Below are positions 1-6,550 of a stretch of DNA of 13,661 nucleotides, one piece after another. Each line of letters opens with the position of its first letter. The stretch's first letter is position 1. This DNA is from Methanobacteriota archaeon (GTDB taxonomy: Archaea; Thermoplasmatota; Thermoplasmata; RBG-16-68-12), in assembly GCA_005879065.1 (NCBI GenBank), contig VBLU01000090.1:1-13661 (forward strand), in the 5' to 3' direction. The position numbers were made by a program, and so were the translations under genes. Below the pieces are notes generated by a model. The model was given only the letters and a program-made list of their open reading frames with translations. It was not told where the DNA came from and searched no databases.

Positions 1-1432
1 CTGCTTCGTACGCGGCGAGGGCCTCCGGCCTTCGTCCGAGGTTTGTGAGCGCGTCCCCCTTCATCTCGAGGGCGGACGATTCGTTGGGCCGCAGCCGGAG
101 CAGCTCGCCCACCGCCTCGAGGCACTCGCGCCAGCGGCGTTCGTCGGAGTAGAGTCGGACGAGGGCCCGGAGCGCGGCTAGGTTCTTCGCATCCTTCGTG
201 AGGATCCGCTTGTACGCCTCGATCGCCTCGCCCTTCCGATTGAGCCGGACCAGGCAGGAAGCTCGGCCGTCCAAGGAGAACGCGTGCCCGGGATCGAGGC
301 GCAGCGCCTCCTCGTAGACCGCGAGGGCTGCGTCGTAGGTGCCCGTCGCCACGAGCGCTCCCGCCTTCGTGGCGAGACTCGCGGCGGTCTCGGGCTGCCG
401 GACGACGGGACGAGGAGCGGGTTTCGGCGTCTCGACCCGAGGAGGCGGGGCCGGGACGCGTGTGCGAACGGGCGGCGGAGGAGCCTCCACTTCGACGGCG
501 GGCGTGCTCGCCGCCGCGATGTTGAAGATGTCCGGGTCGGCGGCCGGTTGCGGACCGGGATTCGTATCGGGATTGGGAGACTGCACGGTGTCATCGTAGA
601 CCCGCTCGCTCTCATCGACGTCCGTCGCGACGGACAAACTGCCCGCCTTCGTGCGGTCCCGGATTGGCCGGAGGACAATCCACCAGGCCACCTGCGTCCC
701 TCCGTACAGGAAGAGAAGGAAGGGGACCGTGGAGAACAAGGTCGGCACGACGCCTTTCTCGAGCACGAACGTGAGGTACGTGTCGGAAGCGAGCTCGTTC
801 TGGAAGACGAGCGACCAGCTCGCATAGCCCTCCCACATCCGGGGCTCGACGTCCAACGTGTCGCCCTGCGTGGCGTTCAAGTCCGCGGTCGCCAGTGTCA
901 CGTTGTTCCGGAGCAACGTGACCCGCGCATGCCCCTGTGTTACGACGACGGCCGCATGCGTGACGAAGGAGAAGCCGAGCGGGTCGGGACTCGTGAAGGT
1001 CACCACCTCCCGGGCCCGCGAGGCCAGGGGGACGACCTGTTGGGCGTCCGAGAAGAGCGAGGCCGTGAGGGACGGGGTGACGGCGAGGAGCAGGACCACG
1101 GCGAGGCCGATCGCGAACCCCGCCGTGCGGATCGCGCGGGCCATGGAGGACTTCGCCATCAGGTACCGTTGCCCATCCCGCTGTGCATGTCGGATCTCCA
1201 GGTTCCGCAGGAAGAGCCCGACGATCGCGGTGACGAATCCCATGATCAGAGCGATCTCGATGATCCCGTTCACCGGGAGGAAGAGCGGCTTGATGCTCGC
1301 GCCCTGACTCCCCATGCGCGCGACGACCAGGAGGACGCTCAGGGCGACGATGCCTGCGAAGAGCGCCTTGCGGAGCCGGCGGATTCGCAGGAGACGGTCC
1401 GTTCCCTGGAGTCGATCGTAGTACCCCGACAT
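1..1432 (-). CDS. Multi-pass membrane protein with cytoplasmic TPR repeats (partial, C-terminus off the left edge)
   Basis: The frame is open from an ATG at 1432 to the window edge, giving 477 residues with no stop. Hydrophobic segments lie near residues 23-39, 58-75, 99-120 and 225-256. The start is basic (RIRRLRK), so the N-terminus is probably cytoplasmic. Residues about 121-224 would then be an external, beta-rich domain with two N-X-T sequons near 177 and 187. After the last helix come a Pro-rich linker (about 265-345) and at least three TPR-like units from about 350 on, with typical A-x-x-x-Y-x-x-A-L and DP spacing (for example EAIEAYKRIL and ALAVYEEALRLDPGHAF). TPR units usually bind protein partners, so a scaffold or sensor role is likely; the external domain was not recognised. 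The ATG lies 6 bases after the priS stop, so the two are probably co-transcribed. I do not know the family. The gene call itself is firm. Confidence 0.8.
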   Translation of the reverse strand, partial: MSGYYDRLQGTDRLLRIRRLRKALFAGIVALSVLLVVARMGSQGASIKPLFLPVNGIIEIALIMGFVTAIVGLFLRNLEIRHAQRDGQRYLMAKSSMARAIRTAGFAIGLAVVLLLAVTPSLTASLFSDAQQVVPLASRAREVVTFTSPDPLGFSFVTHAAVVVTQGHARVTLLRNNVTLATADLNATQGDTLDVEPRMWEGYASWSLVFQNELASDTYLTFVLEKGVVPTLFSTVPFLLFLYGGTQVAWWIVLRPIRDRTKAGSLSVATDVDESERVYDDTVQSPNPDTNPGPQPAADPDIFNIAAASTPAVEVEAPPPPVRTRVPAPPPRVETPKPAPRPVVRQPETAASLATKAGALVATGTYDAALAVYEEALRLDPGHAFSLDGRASCLVRLNRKGEAIEAYKRILTKDAKNLAALRALVRLYSDERRWRECLEAVGELLRLRPNESSALEMKGDALTNLGRRPEALAAYEA

Positions 1433-1438
1433 GGGCGA

Positions 1439-2593
1439 CTAGGCCTCTGGCATGACTGTAGCGAGTCCCCTGGCCGCGAGGAAGATGGCCAGGTACTGCG
1501 GTACGTCATTTACTCCAGGAGCCAAGTTAAACACTTCGCCTCGAATCTCCAGGCCATGCAATGACGACGGCATCCGAATGAGCCGCTTGATGTCCGATGT
1601 GACCGGTTCGTCGGTCTCCCCGCGTTGGACGATCCCGTCCAGGGAGACGCCGCCGCGTTCGTCGATCCGCACGGGCTGCAGTTCCTTGACGAGTCGGATG
1701 ATCAGGTCCCGGTTCCGATCGGAGAGGGCCTCGATCTGGCCCTCTCGCAGGCGGTCGACGCCCCGGATGACCCGAGGCTTCGTCTGTCGCGGCTTGAACA
1801 GGTTCTCGTATAGGTTGGCCGCGTCGCCTTCTTTGACGCCTTCGAAGGACGTCAGGAACTTGATCGCCTCGTCGGAGGTCAGGGTCTCCAGCTTCGCCGC
1901 GAGGCTGTTGATGCCTCGCATGATCTTCCCCCGCCAGCCCGGGTCCTCCTTCGTCGGCGCGACGATCATGGTCTTGACTCGCGTGTGTCCCTGGAATTCC
2001 TTCTTGTCGAATGCGGACTCCCGAAAGAGGGAATCGACCGCGAGTCCCTTGCCCGTGATGTAGTCGACGATCTCGCGGCGCTCGTGGGAGCCGAGCGGCC
2101 ACACCCGTTCATCGAACACGTGGATGTGGTAGCCCCGCCCGCCGGAGAAGACGAGCCGCATGGCCTTTTCCTCGAACCCGAAGTCCGACCGCAGGAAGTC
2201 GTCGTACAGATGGATGATTTTTAGGCGGATCGCCTCGAGCATCTCCGGGTACGACATCTTCGCGGCGTTGGGCAAGTGGTCCGCGTCGAGATCGAAGATC
2301 AGGTCGGCCCCGAGCCATCCCTTCTCCTCCATCGTCGGGGCGTTCGGGTTGTCGTAGTACGCGCTCGAGTAGTAGGCGTGGGTCGGCACACGGGAGGAGA
2401 GGAAGGCCTTCAGCTCCTCCTCCTTCGCGAACCCGAGATGCCGCTGGACGATGCCCGGGGTCCAGAACATGAATCCGAACTCCCTCCGGCCGAAGCGGTC
2501 CGGCAAGGTCGGCTTCAGCGCGTTGTAGTACCGGTGGAATTGGTCTCGCAGGAAGTGCGTCGTGGCTTCCTTCGCGGGGTCTGCAGCCGCCAT
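1439..2593 (-). CDS. priS: DNA primase small (catalytic) subunit PriS
   Basis: Catalytic subunit of the archaeal/eukaryotic-type primase, which with PriL makes replication primers. With the start used here it has 384 residues, a normal PriS length. The N-terminus reads RFGRREFGF near residues 33-41. The metal-binding DLD is at 101-103 (FDLDAD), SGGRGYHIHV at 150-159, and the third acidic residue is D334 in VTSDIKRLIRMPSSLHG, which matches the family pattern. The frame stays open upstream to 2929, but that part is Arg/Ser-rich with no family resemblance and lies opposite the neighbouring methyltransferase gene. In-frame ATGs exist at 2614, 2605 and 2593. I chose 2593 because a TATA-like CCTTAAGG is centred 27.5 bases upstream, the spacing seen at other genes here. 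The TPR membrane gene follows after 6 bases. No priL is in the window. Confidence 0.95.
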   Translation of the reverse strand: MAAADPAKEATTHFLRDQFHRYYNALKPTLPDRFGRREFGFMFWTPGIVQRHLGFAKEEELKAFLSSRVPTHAYYSSAYYDNPNAPTMEEKGWLGADLIFDLDADHLPNAAKMSYPEMLEAIRLKIIHLYDDFLRSDFGFEEKAMRLVFSGGRGYHIHVFDERVWPLGSHERREIVDYITGKGLAVDSLFRESAFDKKEFQGHTRVKTMIVAPTKEDPGWRGKIMRGINSLAAKLETLTSDEAIKFLTSFEGVKEGDAANLYENLFKPRQTKPRVIRGVDRLREGQIEALSDRNRDLIIRLVKELQPVRIDERGGVSLDGIVQRGETDEPVTSDIKRLIRMPSSLHGLEIRGEVFNLAPGVNDVPQYLAIFLAARGLATVMPEA

Positions 2594-2616
2594 CAGATTG
2601 GCCATCGAGGCCATGG

Positions 2617-2624
2617 CCTTAAGG
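2617..2624 (-). promoter_or_regulatory. TATA-like box of priS
   Basis: CCTTAAGG in an AT-enriched run (TAACCCTTAAGGCC on the minus strand), centred 27.5 bases from the ATG at 2593. This fits a leaderless archaeal transcript starting at the A of that ATG. If translation began at 2605 or 2614 the box would be too close to serve it. Confidence 0.5.
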
Positions 2625-2650
2625 GTTAGCGGGAGGTACGCGGAGGAACC

Positions 2651-2666
2651 GGTTAACATGTTAACC
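2651..2666. repeat. 16-base perfect palindrome in the priS / methyltransferase divergent region
   Basis: GGTTAACATGTTAACC is its own reverse complement over all 16 bases and is AT-rich in otherwise GC-rich DNA. It lies between two divergent genes, about 27 bases behind the priS TATA-like box and 35 bases before the ATG at 2701. A dimeric regulator operator is the natural reading. It may also supply the TATA element for the rightward gene (TTAACCAT at 2661-2668). Both readings are inference. Confidence 0.6.
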
Positions 2667-2700
2667 ATCCTGTGGATTGGGGCGAGGGCTAGGGTCGCGG

Positions 2701-3189
2701 ATGAAGCGGATCCTCGCGTGGTCGGAGATGTTCGTGCTCTTCGTTCTGCTCTACATCGGGATTCCCTGGGCCGGCCTGACGATCGACGGGTTGCTAAGGA
2801 TACCGCCATGGCCGTCACCCGTCCGCTGGATCGGACCAATCCTGCTGGTCGTCGGGTTGGCGGGCCTCGCGTGGTGCTTCGCCCTCTTCGTGCGGGTAGG
2901 GCGTGGGACGCCGAATCCCTCGAGGCCACCGACGGCCCTCGTCACGGTCGGTCCCTACCGGTGGACCCGGAACCCGATCGCCTTGTCCCACGCCTCGGCC
3001 CTGATCGGTCTCTCCCTCCTTCTCGGCTCCGTGTCCGCGGCAGCGATCGTCGTCGTCTTGGCGATCCCGGTGCACGTCGCCATGGTCCACGAAGAGAAGA
3101 CCCTGGAGACTCGGTTCGGGGACGCGTATCGCGGCTACAAAGCCTCCGTCCCGCGGTGGATCCCGCGCCCGCGGAAACCTCAGAGCTGA
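2701..3189 (+). CDS. Isoprenylcysteine carboxyl methyltransferase / phospholipid methyltransferase-like membrane protein
   Basis: A 162-residue integral membrane methyltransferase of the ICMT/PEMT superfamily, which uses S-adenosylmethionine at the membrane face. Hydrophobic segments are near residues 9-25, 43-65 and 95-130. The family signature is clear: GPYRWTRNP at 84-92, then H-x-x-M-V-x-EE (about 125-132), then FGDAYRGYKASVPRWIP at 139-155. The substrate of archaeal members is not known from sequence; a lipid or a prenylated thiol are both possible. The frame continues upstream to a TTG at 2677, but the ATG at 2701 begins right before the first helix and is preferred. It is divergent from priS across the 2651-2666 palindrome. 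Its last 10 bases overlap the end of the TraB-domain gene on the opposite strand. Confidence 0.85.
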   Translation: MKRILAWSEMFVLFVLLYIGIPWAGLTIDGLLRIPPWPSPVRWIGPILLVVGLAGLAWCFALFVRVGRGTPNPSRPPTALVTVGPYRWTRNPIALSHASALIGLSLLLGSVSAAAIVVVLAIPVHVAMVHEEKTLETRFGDAYRGYKASVPRWIPRPRKPQS

Positions 3190-3866
3190 ACCGACACGCT
3201 CGCGGTGGCGTTCGGCCCGGGCGGCGTGGACCGGAGTGCTTCGAGGTGCACGACCTGAACGGGAGTGCCCGCGAGATGCTGTACGAGGCCCTCCACATGT
3301 CCCTCGCCGACCACCGCGACGACATCCCCCTTCGACTCCGCCAGTTGACGGATCGTACGGCCCATGGCCGCATCTCGTTCGTCGATCAGAATCCGCTTCG
3401 CGGTCGGCAACTCCCGCGCGAATTCCTGGAGGAAGGCCGGCTCGTTCTGGTAGAAGCGTTGCAGTTCGGCCTCGACTTTCTCCTTACGGGTGAAGAGGCC
3501 GCCAATGGCGGAGACGAGGAGCCGCACCCGCTCCGTGAGGGACATGTCCCGCCACACGCGCCCGAGGATCGCCCGGGAGTCCTGGTCGATGAGGGCGATC
3601 TCGCTGCCGATCTCCTGCGCAGCCTGCGCCGCGGCGATCATCTCGTCGCCGACCTCGACCCCGTACTGGCGGGCGATCCGGATCTGGAACTGCGCGAGGA
3701 GGGCGAGGGGGGAGATGCCGCGGGCCCGCGGGGTCCGGCTCATCAGGGCATGGTACCGAACGGGATCCAGCTCGAGGGCGACGACCTTCGGACGGCGAGC
3801 GAGGATTTCCGATCGGATCGATCGGCCAATGTCGAACACGTGCCCGACACCCAGGAGGGTGATCAT
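3180..3866 (-). CDS. TraB-domain protein
   Basis: A 228-residue protein of the TraB/PrgY family, related to the TIKI-type metalloprotease fold. Conserved motifs visible are GVGHV at 6-10, the acidic LELDP at 31-35, ERDAAM at 163-168 and VVGEGHVEGL at 185-194, that is, the two GxxH-type motifs and the two acidic motifs of the family. Many archaeal homologues carry extra membrane helices after this domain. Here the protein stops shortly after the last motif with a Pro/Ser-rich tail, so it is probably a soluble short form. The bacterial namesakes process or sequester peptide pheromones, but the archaeal role is unknown. The ATG at 3866 has an AT-rich element about 30 bases upstream (3893-3900). 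Its stop overlaps the stop of the methyltransferase gene by 10 bases on opposite strands. Confidence 0.85.
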   Translation of the reverse strand: MITLLGVGHVFDIGRSIRSEILARRPKVVALELDPVRYHALMSRTPRARGISPLALLAQFQIRIARQYGVEVGDEMIAAAQAAQEIGSEIALIDQDSRAILGRVWRDMSLTERVRLLVSAIGGLFTRKEKVEAELQRFYQNEPAFLQEFARELPTAKRILIDERDAAMGRTIRQLAESKGDVVAVVGEGHVEGLVQHLAGTPVQVVHLEALRSTPPGPNATASVSVQL

Positions 3867-3892
3867 TCGCAGCGAAGCAGCCGGCGGGGCCG

Positions 3893-3900
3893 CTTAATTC
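3893..3900. promoter_or_regulatory. AT-rich TATA-like element between the TraB and zinc-ribbon genes
   Basis: CTTAATTC (GAATTAAG on the minus strand) is centred about 30 bases upstream of the TraB-gene ATG at 3866, close to the spacing of the other boxes here. It is nearly symmetric, so it could also direct rightward transcription starting near 3924, leaving about a 53-base leader for the gene at 3977. Confidence 0.4.
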
Positions 3901-3976
3901 TTTCCTAAGGAGTCGATGAACCGTCCCGATTCACAAGATTCATCCGAAGACGAACGGTTACGCGTGCCTGGAGCGG

Positions 3977-4297
3977 ATGATGTCGATCGGGACAGGTCCT
4001 CAACCAAACTTGGCTGAGAGGGAACGAAAAGCGTCCGTCGTCATGACGATCGTCTTCTTCATCATCGGCTTGAGCGTCATCCTGTCCTACAATTGGGGTT
4101 CGCCGACGCCGGAGTTCCGGACCGACGCACCGAACATCATCCTCTTCGGGATCGTCGTCGCCGCGATCATCTACATCGCGGCTCGATACAGCGGTCAGGG
4201 ACGGTTCCGTTCGCGGCATTGCACGGCTTGCGGTCGGGGTATCCCGTTCGACGCACTCCTCTGCCCGTACTGCGGCTTCCGGTTCCCTCTCCCGTGA
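3977..4297 (+). CDS. Small membrane protein with C-terminal zinc ribbon
   Basis: 106 residues, or 105 from the second ATG at 3980. There are two hydrophobic helices, near 20-37 and 52-69, then a basic linker and a C-terminal C-x2-C...C-x2-C zinc ribbon (Cys82, Cys85, Cys96, Cys99). The end reads CPYCGFRFPLP, as in short archaeal zinc-ribbon proteins. Basic residues after helix 2 and the zinc ribbon suggest both termini are cytoplasmic. A GGAG at 3970-3973 sits 6 bases before the second ATG, so 3980 may be the true start and this gene probably has a leader. It converges with the HVO_0476-like gene, which ends 14 bases beyond. The function is unknown. The domain layout is clear, but the protein could not be tied to a named family. 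Confidence 0.75.
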   Translation: MMSIGTGPQPNLAERERKASVVMTIVFFIIGLSVILSYNWGSPTPEFRTDAPNIILFGIVVAAIIYIAARYSGQGRFRSRHCTACGRGIPFDALLCPYCGFRFPLP

Positions 4298-4311
4298 CGA
4301 GCCACCCCTGA

Positions 4312-4917
4312 CTATCGAGAAGTTCGTTCACGCACGACCCGTCCGTACATCCGAACGATTTCGTCCGCGCGAACCCGGCCCTGCCGGAGGGTCCGGCGTT
4401 CCGTGCGGATGTGGTGGACGACGGCCCTGTCTCTTCCGAGATCCACGATCTCACCGATCTCGAATTCCTCGTCGGCCGCGGCTACTACTTCGTGGGGAAC
4501 CGTCCGGTTTCCCTTGTTCACGGAGAACTTGACCCGCACCTGGTCGATCCGCTTCGCCCAGACGGTGTCGATCGACTTCGCCTTCTCTCCATGGACACGG
4601 CGGCCTTTCGATTCGATCGCCGTGACCGAAATCCGAGTGTCGCCCAGGTCGAGTTCCTCTCCCACGGACACATCTTCGTCCGGTGAGAACTCGAGGGAGG
4701 TCTTCTCGGAGCGATCGAGCCAAGACACGACCAAAGGCACGGAAATCGGCTTCGGCTCGCGCGTGACCACGTTGGAGATGGCGTCGCATTTCGAACACCG
4801 AACGACGCCCTCGAAGACGATCTCGTCCTTCCCGCCGATCTTGCCCCGGAGGACCCGGTGCGGCACGACTTCGCCGCACTGCGGGCATTTCAGGACTAGG
4901 GCGCTGGGCGCGGCCAT
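4312..4917 (-). CDS. HVO_0476-like zinc-finger protein
   Basis: 201 residues, with an N-terminal zinc finger CPQCG (Cys11, Cys14) and CSKC (Cys41, Cys44), followed by two beta-rich segments that each contain a G-E-x-x-D-L-G turn (GEELDLGD, GEIVDLGRD). This matches archaeal proteins annotated as the HVO_0476 family, whose molecular role is unsettled; a nucleic-acid or translation-related role is only a guess from the zinc finger and small barrels. The frame is open to an ATG at 4968, which adds 17 residues. That stretch uses AAA, TTT, TAT and CGT codons rare in this region, and family members begin close to the CPxCG, so 4917 was chosen. No clear promoter box was seen for either start. It converges with the membrane zinc-ribbon gene. 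Confidence 0.8.
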   Translation of the reverse strand: MAAPSALVLKCPQCGEVVPHRVLRGKIGGKDEIVFEGVVRCSKCDAISNVVTREPKPISVPLVVSWLDRSEKTSLEFSPDEDVSVGEELDLGDTRISVTAIESKGRRVHGEKAKSIDTVWAKRIDQVRVKFSVNKGNRTVPHEVVAAADEEFEIGEIVDLGRDRAVVHHIRTERRTLRQGRVRADEIVRMYGRVVRERTSR

Positions 4918-5089
4918 CGTCGACGTCGAACGCAGCGGATACCCAAAGGATTTGCGGTTCTGGGCCATCTACCGGTCCGGAGTGCCTCGGGCGACCAGGG
5001 GAGCGGATTCCGATGGTTCGGGCACCCCTCTGCTCCAAGGCATTTTCGAGACCGTCGCGGCGCTTCTTGATTCCAATGACGAAACGCTT

Positions 5090-5317
5090 ATGTTTCCGGC
5101 GGATTCGGTGGAGAAGTCCTTGCGCGATGTGATCGGGCTCACTCCGGAGACGGAAACAGATGCCTTGCTGAAGTCAAACAATGAGTTACTGAAACAGTTG
5201 ATCGTCGAAGTAAGAAAAATTCTAAAAGAAATGGAGACGATGAATGAAATGACCCGGAAAAGGCTGCCCTACAAATGGATCCCCGGCGAATCAAATCAGG
5301 ATGATAAGAACATGTGA
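5090..5317 (+). CDS. Small coiled-coil protein of unknown function
   Basis: 75 residues from the ATG at 5090. The frame is open further left, and a GTG at 4982 would give 112 residues beginning with a Gly/Ser/Asp-rich stretch, then a leucine-rich helix. The centre (about residues 27-50) is a strong amphipathic helix with L/I/V at heptad positions (LLKSNNELLKQLIVEVRKIL), so a dimeric or oligomeric coiled coil is likely. The tail is basic, then acidic. There are no Cys, His clusters or membrane segments. Codon use is unlike the neighbours, with many A/T-ending codons (AAA, AGA, TTA, GTA, CTA), which suggests recent arrival or weak selection. I do not recognise a family. A hairpin follows the stop directly. 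The amino-acid pattern argues for a real gene, but there is no promoter or Shine-Dalgarno support. Confidence 0.5.
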   Translation: MFPADSVEKSLRDVIGLTPETETDALLKSNNELLKQLIVEVRKILKEMETMNEMTRKRLPYKWIPGESNQDDKNM

Positions 5318-5320
5318 TTC

Positions 5321-5337
5321 TCGGCGCAATGCGCCGA
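5321..5337 (+). terminator. Hairpin just after the small coiled-coil ORF
   Basis: A perfect 7-base stem (TCGGCGC / GCGCCGA) with a 3-base AAT loop begins 4 bases after the stop codon and is followed by AAATCTTT. The shape resembles a rho-independent terminator, though the T run is weak, and archaeal termination usually depends on T runs rather than hairpins. Confidence 0.35.
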
Positions 5338-5459
5338 AATCTTTACCGAAGCACCGAACCGACTGACAAAATCTCTCGAGCGCATCGTTTCCTATTGTAG
5401 GGACGCCGTCGCCCCCTGACGATCACCGCATTCGCGCGGCGGGACCGGCTTCACGGCAC

Positions 5460-6379
5460 TCACACGAACTTGTCCAGGATCCGGGCGATCTTCTCCGCCG
5501 CATGACCGTCCCCGAACGACTTCGATTTCGTCCCCTCGGGGTTGAACTTCTCGATCGCGTGGAGGATCTCGTCCGTCTCTGTCCCGACGAGGGCGTTCCA
5601 GCCGTCCTCCAGGGTCTCGATCCACTCCGTCTCGTCAGGCGGTCCCACAAGTCGAAGGCGACGAGGTTCTTGCGAGTGCGCGGGTGGACCGGGAACACGA
5701 CGGGCCTCCCGGCGTGGACGAGGGCTTCGACGATCGCGGACAGGGACTCCTGGTCGTCCACGTTCTGCGGGCGGTGGAGCGTGACGAGGAGGTACTCGCC
5801 TCGGGTCAGGCCGAGCCGCGACAGGATGTCCCGCGAGCGGGCGGCCTGCGCGCTCTGCAGCGCGACGTCGTACATCACATCGCCGACCATGTGCACGCCG
5901 CGGGTGATGCCCTCCCGGGTCAGGTTGTCGACCGCGGTCTCCGTCGGGGCGAACAACAGGCTCGACAGATGATCCGCCACGACGCGGTTCACCTCCTCGG
6001 GCATCTGCCGATTGAAGGACCGCAGGCCCGCCTCGACATGGCCGAGGGGGATGCCCATCTTCGCCGCGACGAGGGCGCCCGCGAGCGTCGAGTTCGTGTC
6101 CCCGTAGACGAGGAGCAAGTTCGGGCTCTCCTTCTCCAGGACCTCCTCGAGCCCGCGCATCATGTCTGCGGTCTGCCGCCCGTGGCTCCCGCTCCCCACG
6201 CCCAGGTTGTAATTCGGCCGGGGGATGTCGAGGGTATCGAAGAACACGTCGGACATGTTCTCGTCGTAATGTTGGCCCGTGTGGATCAGGATCTCCTCAT
6301 GGTGCTGACGGATCTCGCGGCTCACCGGCGCGGCCTTGATGAACTGGGGTCTCGCGCCGACGACGCTCGCGATTTTCAC
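5460..6379 (-). pseudogene. wecB: UDP-N-acetylglucosamine 2-epimerase gene with internal deletion and frameshift
   Basis: Non-hydrolysing UDP-GlcNAc 2-epimerase (UDP-GlcNAc to UDP-ManNAc). The first 247 residues, from a GTG at 6379, are normal: VVGARPQFIKAAPV at 6-19, HTGQHYDENM at 33-42, VYGDTNSTLAG at 91-101, HVEAGLRS at 114-121, MPEEVNR at 126-132, LHRPQNVD at 201-208 and FPVHPRTRK at 229-237. After FDLWDR the frame is lost. The true C-terminus (PDETEWIETLEDGWNALVGT to DKFV) is in another frame and stops at 5460. Compared with E. coli WecB, HPRT to ETEW is about 46 residues short, which removes the conserved TDSGG-x-QEE segment that binds the nucleotide. The unshifted frame instead runs through an Arg/Ser-rich tail to 5423. 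A TATA-like box 27.5 bases upstream supports the GTG start. The result is either an inactive gene or an assembly deletion. Confidence 0.85.
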
Positions 6380-6402
6380 GCTGCATCGGACGGGTCCGGC
6401 GG

Positions 6403-6410
6403 CCTATAAG
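6403..6410 (-). promoter_or_regulatory. TATA-like box of the epimerase gene
   Basis: CTTATAGG on the minus strand, centred 27.5 bases upstream of the GTG at 6379. There is no Shine-Dalgarno site before that GTG, so the transcript is probably leaderless. An ATG at 6386 is out of frame. Confidence 0.6.
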
Positions 6411-6494
6411 CGTTCTGGATTGTCCTCCTCTTGACCATCGTCGAATCGAGCGCGAAGTGCCCGAACATCAACATGAGAAAAGCCGCCTGGGTAT

Positions 6495-6511
6495 CTGCGG
6501 CCGCACCGCAG
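6495..6511. repeat. Short inverted repeat upstream of the UDP-sugar dehydrogenase
   Basis: CTGCGG and CCGCAG flank a 5-base spacer, immediately upstream of the TATA-like element at 6519-6526. It could be an operator or chance in GC-rich DNA. Confidence 0.25.
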
Positions 6512-6518
6512 TTGAAAC

Positions 6519-6526
6519 CTTTATCC
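6519..6526 (+). promoter_or_regulatory. TATA-like box of the UDP-sugar dehydrogenase
   Basis: CTTTATCC is centred 28.5 bases before the GTG at 6551 but only 16.5 bases before the ATG at 6539. It therefore favours the GTG as the leaderless start, which gives the usual family N-terminus (V)KVGVIGLGYVG. Confidence 0.5.
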
Positions 6527-6550
6527 GAAGCTCGCAACATGCGCGCGTTC

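Noticed and set aside
284..1564. Long plus-strand reading frame opposite the TPR gene
   Set aside because: Arg/Asp/Glu-rich product without domain character. The minus strand carries clear membrane helices and TPR repeats, so this is a GC-bias shadow.
2594..2929. N-terminal extension of priS
   Set aside because: Arg/Ser-rich, unlike PriS, overlaps the divergent methyltransferase, and lies upstream of the likely priS promoter.
2562..3908. 448-codon plus-strand frame over the methyltransferase and TraB genes
   Set aside because: Low-complexity Arg/Gly/Asp content. It crosses two well-supported genes in other frames.
3923..3991. Inverted repeat GTCCCGAT / ATCGGGAC around the zinc-ribbon start
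   Set aside because: Eight-base arms about 53 bases apart are expected by chance in GC-rich DNA.
4403..4981. Upstream extension of the small coiled-coil ORF
   Set aside because: This part runs antisense to the HVO_0476-like gene and lacks protein-like composition; only the part right of about 4982 is plausible.
5318..5459. Spacer between the coiled-coil ORF and the epimerase remnant
   Set aside because: Apart from the hairpin at 5321-5337, I saw no gene, repeat or copy of the missing epimerase segment.
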